A DNA stretch of 64,000 nt from Cercospora beticola (taxonomy: Eukaryota > Ascomycota > Dothideomycetes > Mycosphaerellales > Mycosphaerellaceae), in NCBI RefSeq assembly GCF_033473495.1, contig NC_088943.1:1716001-1780000 (forward strand), given 5' to 3'. Numbering within the stretch: position 1 is the stretch's first letter; every line of letters begins with the position of its first letter. A program made the position numbers and the translations under genes. The notes below the pieces were generated by a model, which was not told where the DNA came from, did no database searches, and saw only the letters and a list, made by a program, of their open reading frames with translations. Of the stretch, positions 52,274-61,330 are shown piece after piece.

Positions 52274-53371
52274 CTAAACTTGATACAGAGGCCCTCTAGC
52301 CCAAAAACCTTCCATCTTCCAACGGCTCTTCAGCAACTCCTCTTTCAAAGCCGGGTCCTCCTGACTCCTCCGAAACCATTTCTCGTGTACTGCGGCGATT
52401 CCGTTCTTGTAGTCCTCATATTTGGGCTTGTTCATGACCCACGTGTGTTCGATACGGTTCCACGGCATATTGCCATCTGGTCGATGTATGTAGTTCCATA
52501 GATTCTGCTCTGGGGCGCTGCTCAAGAATCTTCCTTCTATCGATGCGATTCGCATATTATACTCGTACATCTCTTCCGAAGGATGGAGAACCACGAAGCC
52601 GGCATTGACTGGTGAAGCTCTCCTCTTCGCAGGCCAAGAATGTTTAATGCCTTCTTCTGGTGAAGTGTCACCCGCCATGAGATATCTTTGAGGCTGTGGT
52701 CCTTCATCGTCCTTGACGTTGGAGCTGTTACCAAGGTTGGTGCGGATTTCCGTCGTCGGTGATTCGAAAATGTCGTCCAGTCGTTTGAAAATGACAACGT
52801 CTGAGTCGAGAAGCAGTACCTTTTCAAACTGGACCAGCTTGAACACGTTGAGTTTGTGAATAACATGAGCCCATCGATCACGACCTGGCTTCATCCATGA
52901 AAAGTTCGTTGTAGGCACTTCGACCACTGTGGCGCCTTCGCTTTGGAGTCGATTTCGTTTTGTATGTGAGACGCTTGGAGGGACGAGCACGATGAATGGA
53001 ACCAATCTCTCGGTACGTGTTGCTGGGTCATGCAGAAGTTGATATGTGAGCATCCGTGTGCATATTAGGTACTTGTCGTCCTCTTCTTTCTCGGCACCTT
53101 CGGTGAAAAAAGTTGCATAGGCATATTTCGAGGTCGTGGATTGGAGAGTGTTGATGTTAGTTGTGAGCTCCGGCATATCGGTTCGCGTTGTGGATTCGAG
53201 TATGTTCGCTCTCCCATCTGTTGCATGCAGAGCAACGAGAGGCGGGAGTGGTTGGAAGCGTTGGGTGGATGACGTGATGAGGAGGCATATGGCAGTGAAG
53301 AACAGCAGTACGATGGCCGACTTTCTTGCTTTGCTCTGGATTCGCCAGATGCGTGTAAGGTCGATCGCCAT
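52274..53371 (-). CDS. GT8-family type II membrane glycosyltransferase
   Basis: Single exon, 365 residues. Signal anchor at about 19-35 (AIVLLFFTAICLLITSS), stem, then catalytic domain from YAYATFFTEG. Shared with the GT8 gene at 24584-25654: TRMLTYQLLHDPA, KLNVFKLVQFEKVLLLDSDV (metal site DSD), RLDDIF, VNAGFVVLHPSEEMYEYNMR and EQNLWNYIHRPDGNMPW. Only the anchor and stem differ strongly. It is the central gene of the 49.6-58.0 kb glycan group, on the same strand as GT34, Stealth and GT25. Donor sugar unknown. Confidence 0.88.
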   Translation of the reverse strand: MAIDLTRIWRIQSKARKSAIVLLFFTAICLLITSSTQRFQPLPPLVALHATDGRANILESTTRTDMPELTTNINTLQSTTSKYAYATFFTEGAEKEEDDKYLICTRMLTYQLLHDPATRTERLVPFIVLVPPSVSHTKRNRLQSEGATVVEVPTTNFSWMKPGRDRWAHVIHKLNVFKLVQFEKVLLLDSDVVIFKRLDDIFESPTTEIRTNLGNSSNVKDDEGPQPQRYLMAGDTSPEEGIKHSWPAKRRASPVNAGFVVLHPSEEMYEYNMRIASIEGRFLSSAPEQNLWNYIHRPDGNMPWNRIEHTWVMNKPKYEDYKNGIAAVHEKWFRRSQEDPALKEELLKSRWKMEGFWARGPLYQV

Positions 53372-54243
53372 GGCCGAGTTCTCCTTCAGGTCGAATTCGC
53401 ATTGAGGTCTTCAGTGTTGGATGGGGCAAGTATTGATCATCAACTTGGCATGCCGCAGGGTGTATCTAGTCGATGCTAGAAGATCAGCCCAGTCGAGCCC
53501 TTCCACGGCAATGCGGGCTCTCTCTGGATATCCATGTAGGCGAACATTGTCCATGGTGCTGCGCCATTTTCGAGGGGGCTACTCACTCCTGAGTTAGATT
53601 GATCGGGGCTTGTTGATGGATCGACGGGACAGGCAAGCCAAGGCGTTGACTCTGGCCCAGTCGCACATATTCATTAATCATGTCTCGTTTAAATAACACG
53701 CCTGCTTAGATGTGTCAACACTCTGCTCGCGTACTTGCAGCTTCGTATTGATGTATGCAGCCACCCGACGGCAGCAATATCTACCCGACTTGCGAGCACC
53801 AAAGCGTCGAAATAGCCAAGACCGATGATTACGAACGCCCGCAGTCCTGGGTACATGCAGCGCTCCTGGTCTCGATGTAGGTCATTGGTTCCAGGCTAAC
53901 GTCCGCATGGGTATTGTGGAATCGCTTCTCACGCCGCTGCAGAGCTTAGCCCGAGTGCACGCCCAACGTTGCTAGAGCATTGCTACGAAGAAATCTTGTC
54001 TGACTATGGTGTGCCATTTATCGAATGCTGTTTGGCCCAGAAATTTGCACGGATGTCAATCTATCGACGCCTGCAAAGGTCAATGTTGAATGCGTTGTGT
54101 GTCGATTCCTGGCTCGTCAACGAAAAGAACTGCCCATTATAGTGTTCAGACTCAAGGTTCCCATTTTCCCCATCAGACTCCATGCCACCCAGCTCATCGC
54201 TCTCGAGCTCCTCTCTTCAGACCCCGACAAACATTGTCCCATG
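53372..54243. other. Intergenic between GT8 and GT34 genes
   Basis: About 870 bases with no recognised feature; contains the GT8 promoter and GT34 terminator regions. Confidence 0.4.
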
Positions 54244-55383
54244 CTACCCTCCAATTGCCTTATCCTTCGCTTCGGACACCACTGGCTTATCCCACGAAAG
54301 TCTCTCCTTCTCAAGTTTCCAAAATAACGCAACCTCCGCTGGCAAAGTCGTGTATTTGAGTTGACGAGTCCAACCAGAAGATGTGTTTGCTGCGTAGTCC
54401 AGCCACTCAGAAATGTGCGCCTTGTTCTTCTTCTTCCCTGCGAAATGTGATTGGAGATCACCCTCTTTGATCGTGTTCGAAGGAACCGTTGCTCCACGAA
54501 TCAACTTGTCTCCTTCGCGTGGTCCTCGATAAGCGTTGAACCATCTCTGCGGTACGAATGCTGTGTTGTTTTTGTATTTCTCCTATGATCCACGTTAGTG
54601 CGGTTCTTTCGAAATGTGTTCAATCGAAGGATTGCTTACAGTGTCGAGCAGGATCTCGGTTGCGGATTGTTCTGAGTACTTAAGCTTTTCTTCTGGTCGA
54701 TCAGAGCGCAATGCAAGCACATCGATCAATAGTCGAACACTCCATTCGTGTACTCGAACGAAAAACGCTCCTGTATTCAGGCCATTGTGGTCGTTCGAAA
54801 TCAGGAAGTTGATGTGGTCGAAGTCCTTAGGCGGGAGGAAAGTGTTCAAAGGCACATTTTGATTCATGAGGACGACATCTGCATCGCAGAAATGCAGCCA
54901 CTGCAAGCGATCCTTCTCCGGCTTGTGCAACTCGTTGAGCAAGACGCTCAGAAGCCACGCATGCTTGGTCCACAAGCCATCCAAAACTTGTCGTTCGAAG
55001 AGCTGGAAAGGGTGGCCTTGGAGAAGTGCATGCTGTCTGTGGCCGTCGACCACTCGCTTGGTGATATCTGATTCAGCTAGTGTGCCATAGACAACCATCA
55101 CTTTGCCGACTTTGGATGCGACTCTGGTTTCTTTCGTTTCGTGCCCTTCGTTCATCGTATGCTGTGCGTTGCCTTGCATTGTCGAGCCAGATTCTGGACG
55201 GGATCCAGTGGAAGAACTGATTGCCGATTGACTGGGAGTCGAGGTGGCTGGAAGTACTTGTGTCTCTCTATGATCTTTGAGTTCAATGCAATGTGAGAGT
55301 ACTTGTCGCGTCGAAACGTATTCCACTGAGGTGTAAATCACGAAAAGGGCCAATAACATGAGCAGTGTTGCCCGTTGGACCAT
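54244..55383 (-). CDS. GT34 (GMA12/MNN10-type) galactosyl/mannosyltransferase
   Basis: Exons 55383-54640 and 54582-54244 give 360 residues; the 57-base intron is GTAAGC...GATCATAG with branch CACTAAC. A membrane anchor at about 5-22 (ATLLMLLALFVIYTSVEYV) is followed by a Ser/Thr-rich stem. The catalytic part has VMVVYGTLAESDITKRVVDG, WTKHAWLLSVLLNEL, the metal site WLHFCDADVVLMNQ, FLISNDHNGLNTGAFFVRVH and, after the intron, FVPQRWFNAYRG and GDLQSHFAG. Family members are Golgi alpha-mannosyl- or alpha-galactosyltransferases that extend N- and O-glycans (Mnn10, Mnn11, Gma12). The central DxD and NTGAFF motifs are intact. Which linkage is made here is unknown. Confidence 0.92.
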
Positions 55384-55961
55384 CTTCGCGATCTTCCAGC
55401 GAGTATGCTAGACGATAGAGGCCGGGAGGTCGCTGTGATGGGCGAGTTCAGAGTTTGAGAGTGTGTGCAGACAACATCACAATGGCCGCAATCGATCTTT
55501 CCTTGTTTCAAGGCTAGAGAGGGCGAGTGTAAGCTGTTTAGCACATTCTGTGCGCCACAATTGCCCTGACCACCTTACAATAGATGGAAGCTCCGGATCG
55601 CTGTGTCCAGATCAAATCTAGTTGCAACTGCAATCGTCCTTTGGCGATCGTGTTTCGGGAGCCAGCATGTGGCTGAGGTGCTATTGCGTCAAAGCAAGAG
55701 AGGAGTCTCGTGCGCTGGTTCTGGCGTGTTCCGGAGGTCGGTCTCGTCATGAGCGAAGAGCAGAAGATTAACAGTAGAGAACTTCACTCTGCTACAACAG
55801 GAACTTTAATATTCGGAAGATACCGCTTGATGCTGACGAGATGGCCTCCTCAGCCCATGCAAGCAAAAGCACTTGCTGAAGCTGTGGTTGATCGATTAAT
55901 CAATGGATCACTTGTTGCTATCCTGCGTAATGTGAGGCCATCTTCCAGTAGAGATGTGTTC
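55384..55961. other. Intergenic between GT34 and Stealth genes
   Basis: About 580 bases, nothing recognised. Confidence 0.4.
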
Positions 55962-58019
55962 TCACGACCGCTCGAATCGACTAGCCTTGGGCCAAAGGCC
56001 TTCAAATAGTCTGGTCATTGATTCTGCCAGATCTCGCAACTCTGCAGGATTGTGAGTAGACATATCGTCATTCAAGCATAGCTGGCCGACTTGTTTCTTC
56101 TTGGTCAATAATCTCTTGATCAGCGTCGTTTCCACTTGTTCAGCATCGGTAACCATGACAAACAATGCATCAGGCTCATGAACGACATACTGATACCGCA
56201 TCAATGCCTTGACCACAATGCCGAACTCCTTTGAATCTGTGGAAAGAGGCATCATGGAACCGAACCCTTTGCGCTGCCGATGAAGTAAGATTTTAATCAA
56301 GCAGTCACCACATTCGGGCTGCTGACGTGCTGCGCGATCGAGAATCGCAGCAGTCGAGAAGACTGATGCTTTGGAGGAACTTTTCGTGATATCCTCTGCA
56401 GAAAAGCCTGGTGCAAGACAGTCGTTCACATCGAAGCTCAGACAGTCTACGTCTTTTATCGCGAGAGGGCCGTCCATCGAAGTCCATAGAATGTCGAGAT
56501 TGACCTTGGGAGGATCTAGGCCTGCACTTTCCAGTGTCTCTGGGAGATGGTAGAAGTGCCGCGTGCGGTATGAGCCTCCCATGTTCCGCAGGCCATCTTG
56601 AAGATCTTCGATAACCTGTTCTCGTTCTGGCCATGATAGATACCCGTTGTGATCTTTATCTGATCGGTGCATAAGATAGCTCCATAGCAGTACCTCTCGA
56701 TGTCTTTCGATTGCGTAGTGAAAGCTTGCGTACCAGCTGTAAAGCTGGAAACCAAAGTCCCCTCTAAACCTGCTGCAAGCACTTTGTAGCTCAGGTTTGG
56801 GGAAAGACAGCATAGCTTCTCGATGGAGTTTGCGGGAAAGTGAATGTCCAAAGTGTGCCTGTCCTTTTCGCTTTCGAGAGCCGAATCTCTTGTTCAACAA
56901 CCACGACGTGTAGATTAGCCAGGGTTTCTCGCCGAATCTTTTGGCATCTGCTTCGGTTGGCGCATGCAGTGTGTTGTAGCCATTGGTTTTGAAGGCGTAA
57001 AGCGGACCGTACAGGGGTGAATAGATGTCGGAAGCGGCATGCAGTCGACCAAGAAGCATGTCGTCGGACAAAGCGAATAGTCTATCGACAGCGGATTTTG
57101 TGTTGTGCAATTCGTTCTCAATACTAAGAGAATTGAACGTTGGCAGACATCCTCGTTTCTCCTCTCCAAAGAAGTCTTTCTGCGTGAGGACTTCCAAGAT
57201 GCCACCAACCTTCCTCTCGTCCAGCCATGTGGGTATTTGCTTGATTGGAACTCCAGAATCGTTATTGTCATTCAACGAGTTGACCAAGAGCTGAATCTTG
57301 TTCCGAAAGGGCGCATGTTTCTCGACGCTTCGGATCGAGTACTTCAACTCATTCCAATCCCGATAACGATTCTCGCCGTGTCTGCCAAGCCACGTGCCAT
57401 CGTCGTCGTTGAGCGTCGAATTGAGCTCATAAGGGCGCATTGTGTCTCTGAAGGCCTGCTCGGAGCCATTGACCCAGGTGTAAACGAAGTCTATGCGAGA
57501 CTCTCTCAAAAGACCCCATTTACTGACATCATACGTCCCGTTGACAACCCACTCCGCTTCCCATCCGTCCAGAGTATCGTTCTGGACAGCATCTTCAAAG
57601 GGAATATAGACTATATCCGGCAGTGTATCGGCAATCTCCACAAGAGCAGCATATTTCGCATATGATGGAAACCCCGGAGTGTCTGGAGCGTTCAATGATC
57701 TTGGAGGTGCTTCAACGGATGAGCTGATGGGGCGGCTCGTGGACTTGCTGCTGCCTCGCTTTTGGCCCGCCTTGTGATCGGCTTGAATGGGAATTCCTGC
57801 CTTGTGTTTGGTACTTGCCTCTGTGATATCAATGATAGGTGCTTGTGAGGTGTCAAAATCGTTTGGCTGTCGTGCGATCGAGACATCGCCATCCCAGACC
57901 TGCGATGCCAACCTTGACGTCGACCACAGGAGGGACAGTAGCGCAATGGCCGGGAAAAGAATCAACCAACGTGGAAGAGCTCCTCGACGACGTGTCCTCG
58001 AGATCCATGAAGAGCCCAT
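55962..58019 (-). CDS. Stealth-type sugar-phosphate transferase (xylosylphosphotransferase-like)
   Basis: Single exon, 685 residues. N-terminal membrane anchor at about 17-34 (RWLILFPAIALLSLLWST). Stealth conserved regions: CR1 RIDFVYTWVNGSE (175-187), CR2 RYRDWNELKYSIRSVEKHAP (about 217-236), CR3 around NSLSIENELHNT with FALSDDMLLG, and a later CR4-like block. An EF-hand-like loop DKDHNGYLSWPE lies near residue 455. Stealth proteins transfer hexose-1-phosphate to glycans; the fungal branch includes cryptococcal Xpt1, a xylosylphosphotransferase acting on mannose, and the group also includes animal GlcNAc-1-phosphotransferase. The match to the fungal branch is by overall layout; the donor is unknown. 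With GT25, GT8 and GT34 nearby it suggests a phosphorylated surface glycan. Confidence 0.9.
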   Translation of the reverse strand: MGSSWISRTRRRGALPRWLILFPAIALLSLLWSTSRLASQVWDGDVSIARQPNDFDTSQAPIIDITEASTKHKAGIPIQADHKAGQKRGSSKSTSRPISSSVEAPPRSLNAPDTPGFPSYAKYAALVEIADTLPDIVYIPFEDAVQNDTLDGWEAEWVVNGTYDVSKWGLLRESRIDFVYTWVNGSEQAFRDTMRPYELNSTLNDDDGTWLGRHGENRYRDWNELKYSIRSVEKHAPFRNKIQLLVNSLNDNNDSGVPIKQIPTWLDERKVGGILEVLTQKDFFGEEKRGCLPTFNSLSIENELHNTKSAVDRLFALSDDMLLGRLHAASDIYSPLYGPLYAFKTNGYNTLHAPTEADAKRFGEKPWLIYTSWLLNKRFGSRKRKGQAHFGHSLSRKLHREAMLSFPKPELQSACSRFRGDFGFQLYSWYASFHYAIERHREVLLWSYLMHRSDKDHNGYLSWPEREQVIEDLQDGLRNMGGSYRTRHFYHLPETLESAGLDPPKVNLDILWTSMDGPLAIKDVDCLSFDVNDCLAPGFSAEDITKSSSKASVFSTAAILDRAARQQPECGDCLIKILLHRQRKGFGSMMPLSTDSKEFGIVVKALMRYQYVVHEPDALFVMVTDAEQVETTLIKRLLTKKKQVGQLCLNDDMSTHNPAELRDLAESMTRLFEGLWPKASRFERS

Positions 58020-58751
58020 TGGGCGTCCACGTTGGCCTGGATGATGACGGCAAGAGCTTCTGGCGAGATTTTGCTGGAGTCGATGTCATTCACGCCATCT
58101 TAGAGCGCCATTCTTCATTCGCCAATGGTCTAATACGCAGCCCGGTCGTATCGAAGGCTGAATCGAGCAAATGCTGTGCTGCATATTTGTTGCGGACGGA
58201 AACATGCATGTTTCGGGCTTCTTCGGGTCCCTGTCCAGCTCCACAAGACTGATGGGCGAAACCGCTGGAAGCGCCCAAGTTCATTAGATTGTGGCTTTGT
58301 GGCTTTGTGGCTTGTTCTCTACAGTTCAGGAGAAGTAGACGGTCAAACGATAGCCGAGACACTTTGCCTCGCATACGGCCCTCTCATACTTAGCACAACA
58401 AATCGCCACTCGGTCAAACTAATGAAAGCTCTCTGTTGTTGAGATTATGGGCCATAGATGTAGATGGATACGACAGAAGTGAAGCAAGGTTCCGCCCAGG
58501 AGTTTCTTCAGATTGTTGATGATTCCGTATGGGTGATCAAACTACTTTTCGAAGGCATCATTGTGGTCAGGCGCAAAGGCACATCTGCAGCGACCGTAAG
58601 CTAAAGTCTGCAACCAGAGCTAATGAAGTGAAAGAATTGAATATAAGAAAGTGATCTCGTTGCGCTGGGGATGCGATCGTCCAATCCAATCATCATACCG
58701 TCTGACGATGTGACTTTAGGCCCGTCAAATGCTTGCAGGCCTAAAAGCGTC
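58020..58751. other. Intergenic, no gene supported
   Basis: About 730 bases: promoter side of the Stealth gene and 3' side of the Thr-rich secreted protein gene. Confidence 0.4.
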
Positions 58752-59963
58752 TCACGAGCCCCAGAAAAGAAGACCACCACGTTTCATGACATGTCCTCGC
58801 GGCTGCTCGAGACCACGTCGTTCAAACGCCTTGTAGGAATGAGTTCGATGATGATGGTAAACAGTAGGCGCTGGATGCTCGTATCCCATATCTCCAGATG
58901 GATCCGCCGATGGATCAGCAGATGGGTCGGCTCCTCCACCACCATATCCTTCCGTTGGCTCCGGCTCGTCTTCGGTCATAGTGATAGTGGTAGTAATGTA
59001 TGTGATTGGTGAAGAATGTGTTGATGAACGGGAGGAAGTCGTACAGCCTGTGCTTCCAGTTGTTGGGACAACGGAATAGGGAGCAGGTTCCTGGGAATGT
59101 TTGGATGGCTTTGCCGTAGGTTTGTCCGTAGTCGAACGAGTGGTTGTGGGTGCAGAGAGCGAGTGCGCATATCCAGGCTCTGCCGTCTCATGTACAGCGA
59201 TCGGACATTTCGTCTTTGTCGTGGTGACGGTATGAGTATTGCCACTCGCAGTGCACGTGGTGGGTGACGCGATCCAGGTCTCGTTGAAAGTTGTGCAGTA
59301 CCGATCGGAGCAAGAAATGACTGTAAGTCGCTGTGTGAGAGCGTTGTGGGCATGCGGTTCACAGTCCGGACAAAGCCCGCTTCCTCCATAACCTGAAATC
59401 GCCAGTGGGCCGATGGAGTCGTACTCGCAGTATCTCTTGACATTAATCGTAGTGTGGGTAACCTTGATCGCAGTGGTCGGGCTTGATGAGTTGTGATATG
59501 TACCATTCAGGTTTGTGCCATTGGAGCTTATTCCAATTCTTGGCAGATGCCGTTGGGGAGTAGTAATTGTCGTGGTGTGCGCCACGGTGTAGCGAAATTC
59601 CTCGAATGTGACCGGCTGGTTTGTTGTAGTCACCACAGTTATGGTCTTCGTCTTGTTCAAATAGACAGGAATCGTCGTAGACACCCAAGCATATGTGCTA
59701 CACGAGGGGACGGTCTTGATCGTAGATGTAACGCCAGTCTTGTGCCGCTTTGTGTAGGGATGGAAAACTGTCGAAGTAGACGGCTCGCAGGTTGACACCA
59801 TTTGATACTGAGCAGTGATCGCGACAGGCTTGGGTGCAATGGAGGCGCTGCAGTGCGGACAAGGTGTAATAGTCGCAAGATCTTGGGCGTGACCAGGCTG
59901 GACCACGCATTGCCAGACAGCGAGAAATGCAAGCCATCGCCATAGAAGTATCCGAAGATCCAT
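58752..59963 (-). CDS. Secreted Thr/Ser-rich cysteine-containing surface protein
   Basis: Single exon, 403 residues. Signal peptide about 1-26 (MDLRILLWRWLAFLAVWQCV then VQPGHAQ). The mature part is rich in Thr and Ser, with many TTT and VTTT runs expected to carry O-mannose, several N-glycosylation sequons (NKT, NGT, NSS, NET), and paired cysteines in PCPHC, CPDCEPH and SCSDRYC. Near the C-terminus there are three ADPS/DPSG repeats and a His/Tyr stretch (TVYHHHRTHSY). No transmembrane helix or clear GPI signal ends it. It resembles wall-associated glycoproteins in composition only; no family recognised. It lies just beyond the glycan cluster and could be a substrate of it, but that is speculation. 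Confidence 0.8.
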   Translation of the reverse strand: MDLRILLWRWLAFLAVWQCVVQPGHAQDLATITPCPHCSASIAPKPVAITAQYQMVSTCEPSTSTVFHPYTKRHKTGVTSTIKTVPSCSTYAWVSTTIPVYLNKTKTITVVTTTNQPVTFEEFRYTVAHTTTITTPQRHLPRIGISSNGTNLNGTYHNSSSPTTAIKVTHTTINVKRYCEYDSIGPLAISGYGGSGLCPDCEPHAHNALTQRLTVISCSDRYCTTFNETWIASPTTCTASGNTHTVTTTKTKCPIAVHETAEPGYAHSLSAPTTTRSTTDKPTAKPSKHSQEPAPYSVVPTTGSTGCTTSSRSSTHSSPITYITTTITMTEDEPEPTEGYGGGGADPSADPSADPSGDMGYEHPAPTVYHHHRTHSYKAFERRGLEQPRGHVMKRGGLLFWGS

Positions 59964-61330
59964 GATAATGATGCTTGGTCTCTCGCCGTGGAGTCCGACG
60001 AAGGTTGTCGACGTCTACTCGTGGCTTCGTGCGGCCTTTGCCGGAAAATCTTGAGGCGAAGACTGGAGGCATGGACCATGTCCGGTCCTTGCCTCGATGC
60101 GATTTACTGCTTGACGAGTGCCATGACATCTGAGTCATTTCTGAGCATCAGTGGCACGGACTTGGTCTATTGCCGATTCATGGTTCAGAGAATGCTAGGG
60201 AATGTGGAGGATGGCCATGCTGCTCACAGCAGAAGAAGTTTGAGTGCCCGTGAGGCGCGCTGTAATGCCAATAGCCGATAGAGAATGAGTTCATCGAAAC
60301 TTGCGACGCATTGATCAGGTCGAGGCCCATCAAGTGAAGGTGTCAGATACGTAGATTGGCCCCGCCAAGCCACATTCGATCAGTGGCAATCGTGTGAATC
60401 GAGAACATGGCACGCCGTTGCCGGGATGGCAAATCCCCAGCGCCATCATGTCTTCACGGCCTCAAAGGAGAAGTGAGAAGCGAGAAGTAGACTCATCGTA
60501 AGTTCAGACCAGACACGAGCAGACGTGGATGTTTCTCGCGATGGCGGCGGTGCTCGCATCGCGTTTGAGGCACTGTCGAACCTGACATGCTCTCCAACCC
60601 ATGTGGCTTGACTTCTGCTTCAGGCTTCTCACCACTTCGGCCTAACGAAATGGCCGCCGCAAACGTTCATCGATGTGCTGATCGACGAGCTCTCCGAGCC
60701 GCGAACTTTCTGGACGCCAAAGAGACAGTGTCATCTCGCGACCAAAGAGGCAAATGGATCTTGCGGCAGGCTCGGAGGTTCGCTCGGGAGCCTGCGGGCT
60801 GCCGATGGTCTATGGTCTTGAGACGTGGACATCGATATGCATCTTTCCGCGCACCCAATCTCGCTATTTCCACAAAGTCATCGGGAACTTGCAGAAGTGT
60901 TCCGCGTGCCTTGAGATCGAGGAAGTGAGGTGATGTCAAGCGAAGAGTCTGTGCAGAGAGAGACAGGGATCGCGTTTTTGGTTTATGGCGGTGTGCTCCG
61001 CAACTCTGGAGATGAGGAGAGGACTACAGATGGATGCCATGTAGCAGGTCAGTCACTGGCCATGGAAATCAGAGACACCAAATGTGTAGAGGCTCTGGCG
61101 GTAAGTACGTGAGCCCAGTTGATCCTGCGACTCTTGTCCGATAGAAATGATGGAGACCAAAGATTGGATTGGATTCGAACGATTTGTGGCAAAATCGGTC
61201 CTGTCCTAAGAGCGGGCATGATTTCGAAGCTCGCCTCGCAGCAAACCTGCGTGTATTCAAAACCTCTGTGTTGATACAAATTTTCTATAATCTATATCTC
61301 ATTAATTGTTCGTTTTACCCAAAAGCCCCT
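59964..61330. other. Intergenic, no gene supported
   Basis: About 1.37 kb. Frames at 60587-60939 on both strands are arginine-rich shadows without family features. Confidence 0.4.

Noticed and set aside
60587..60939. Overlapping arginine-rich frames on both strands
   Set aside because: Both are random-looking and no homology is recognisable.
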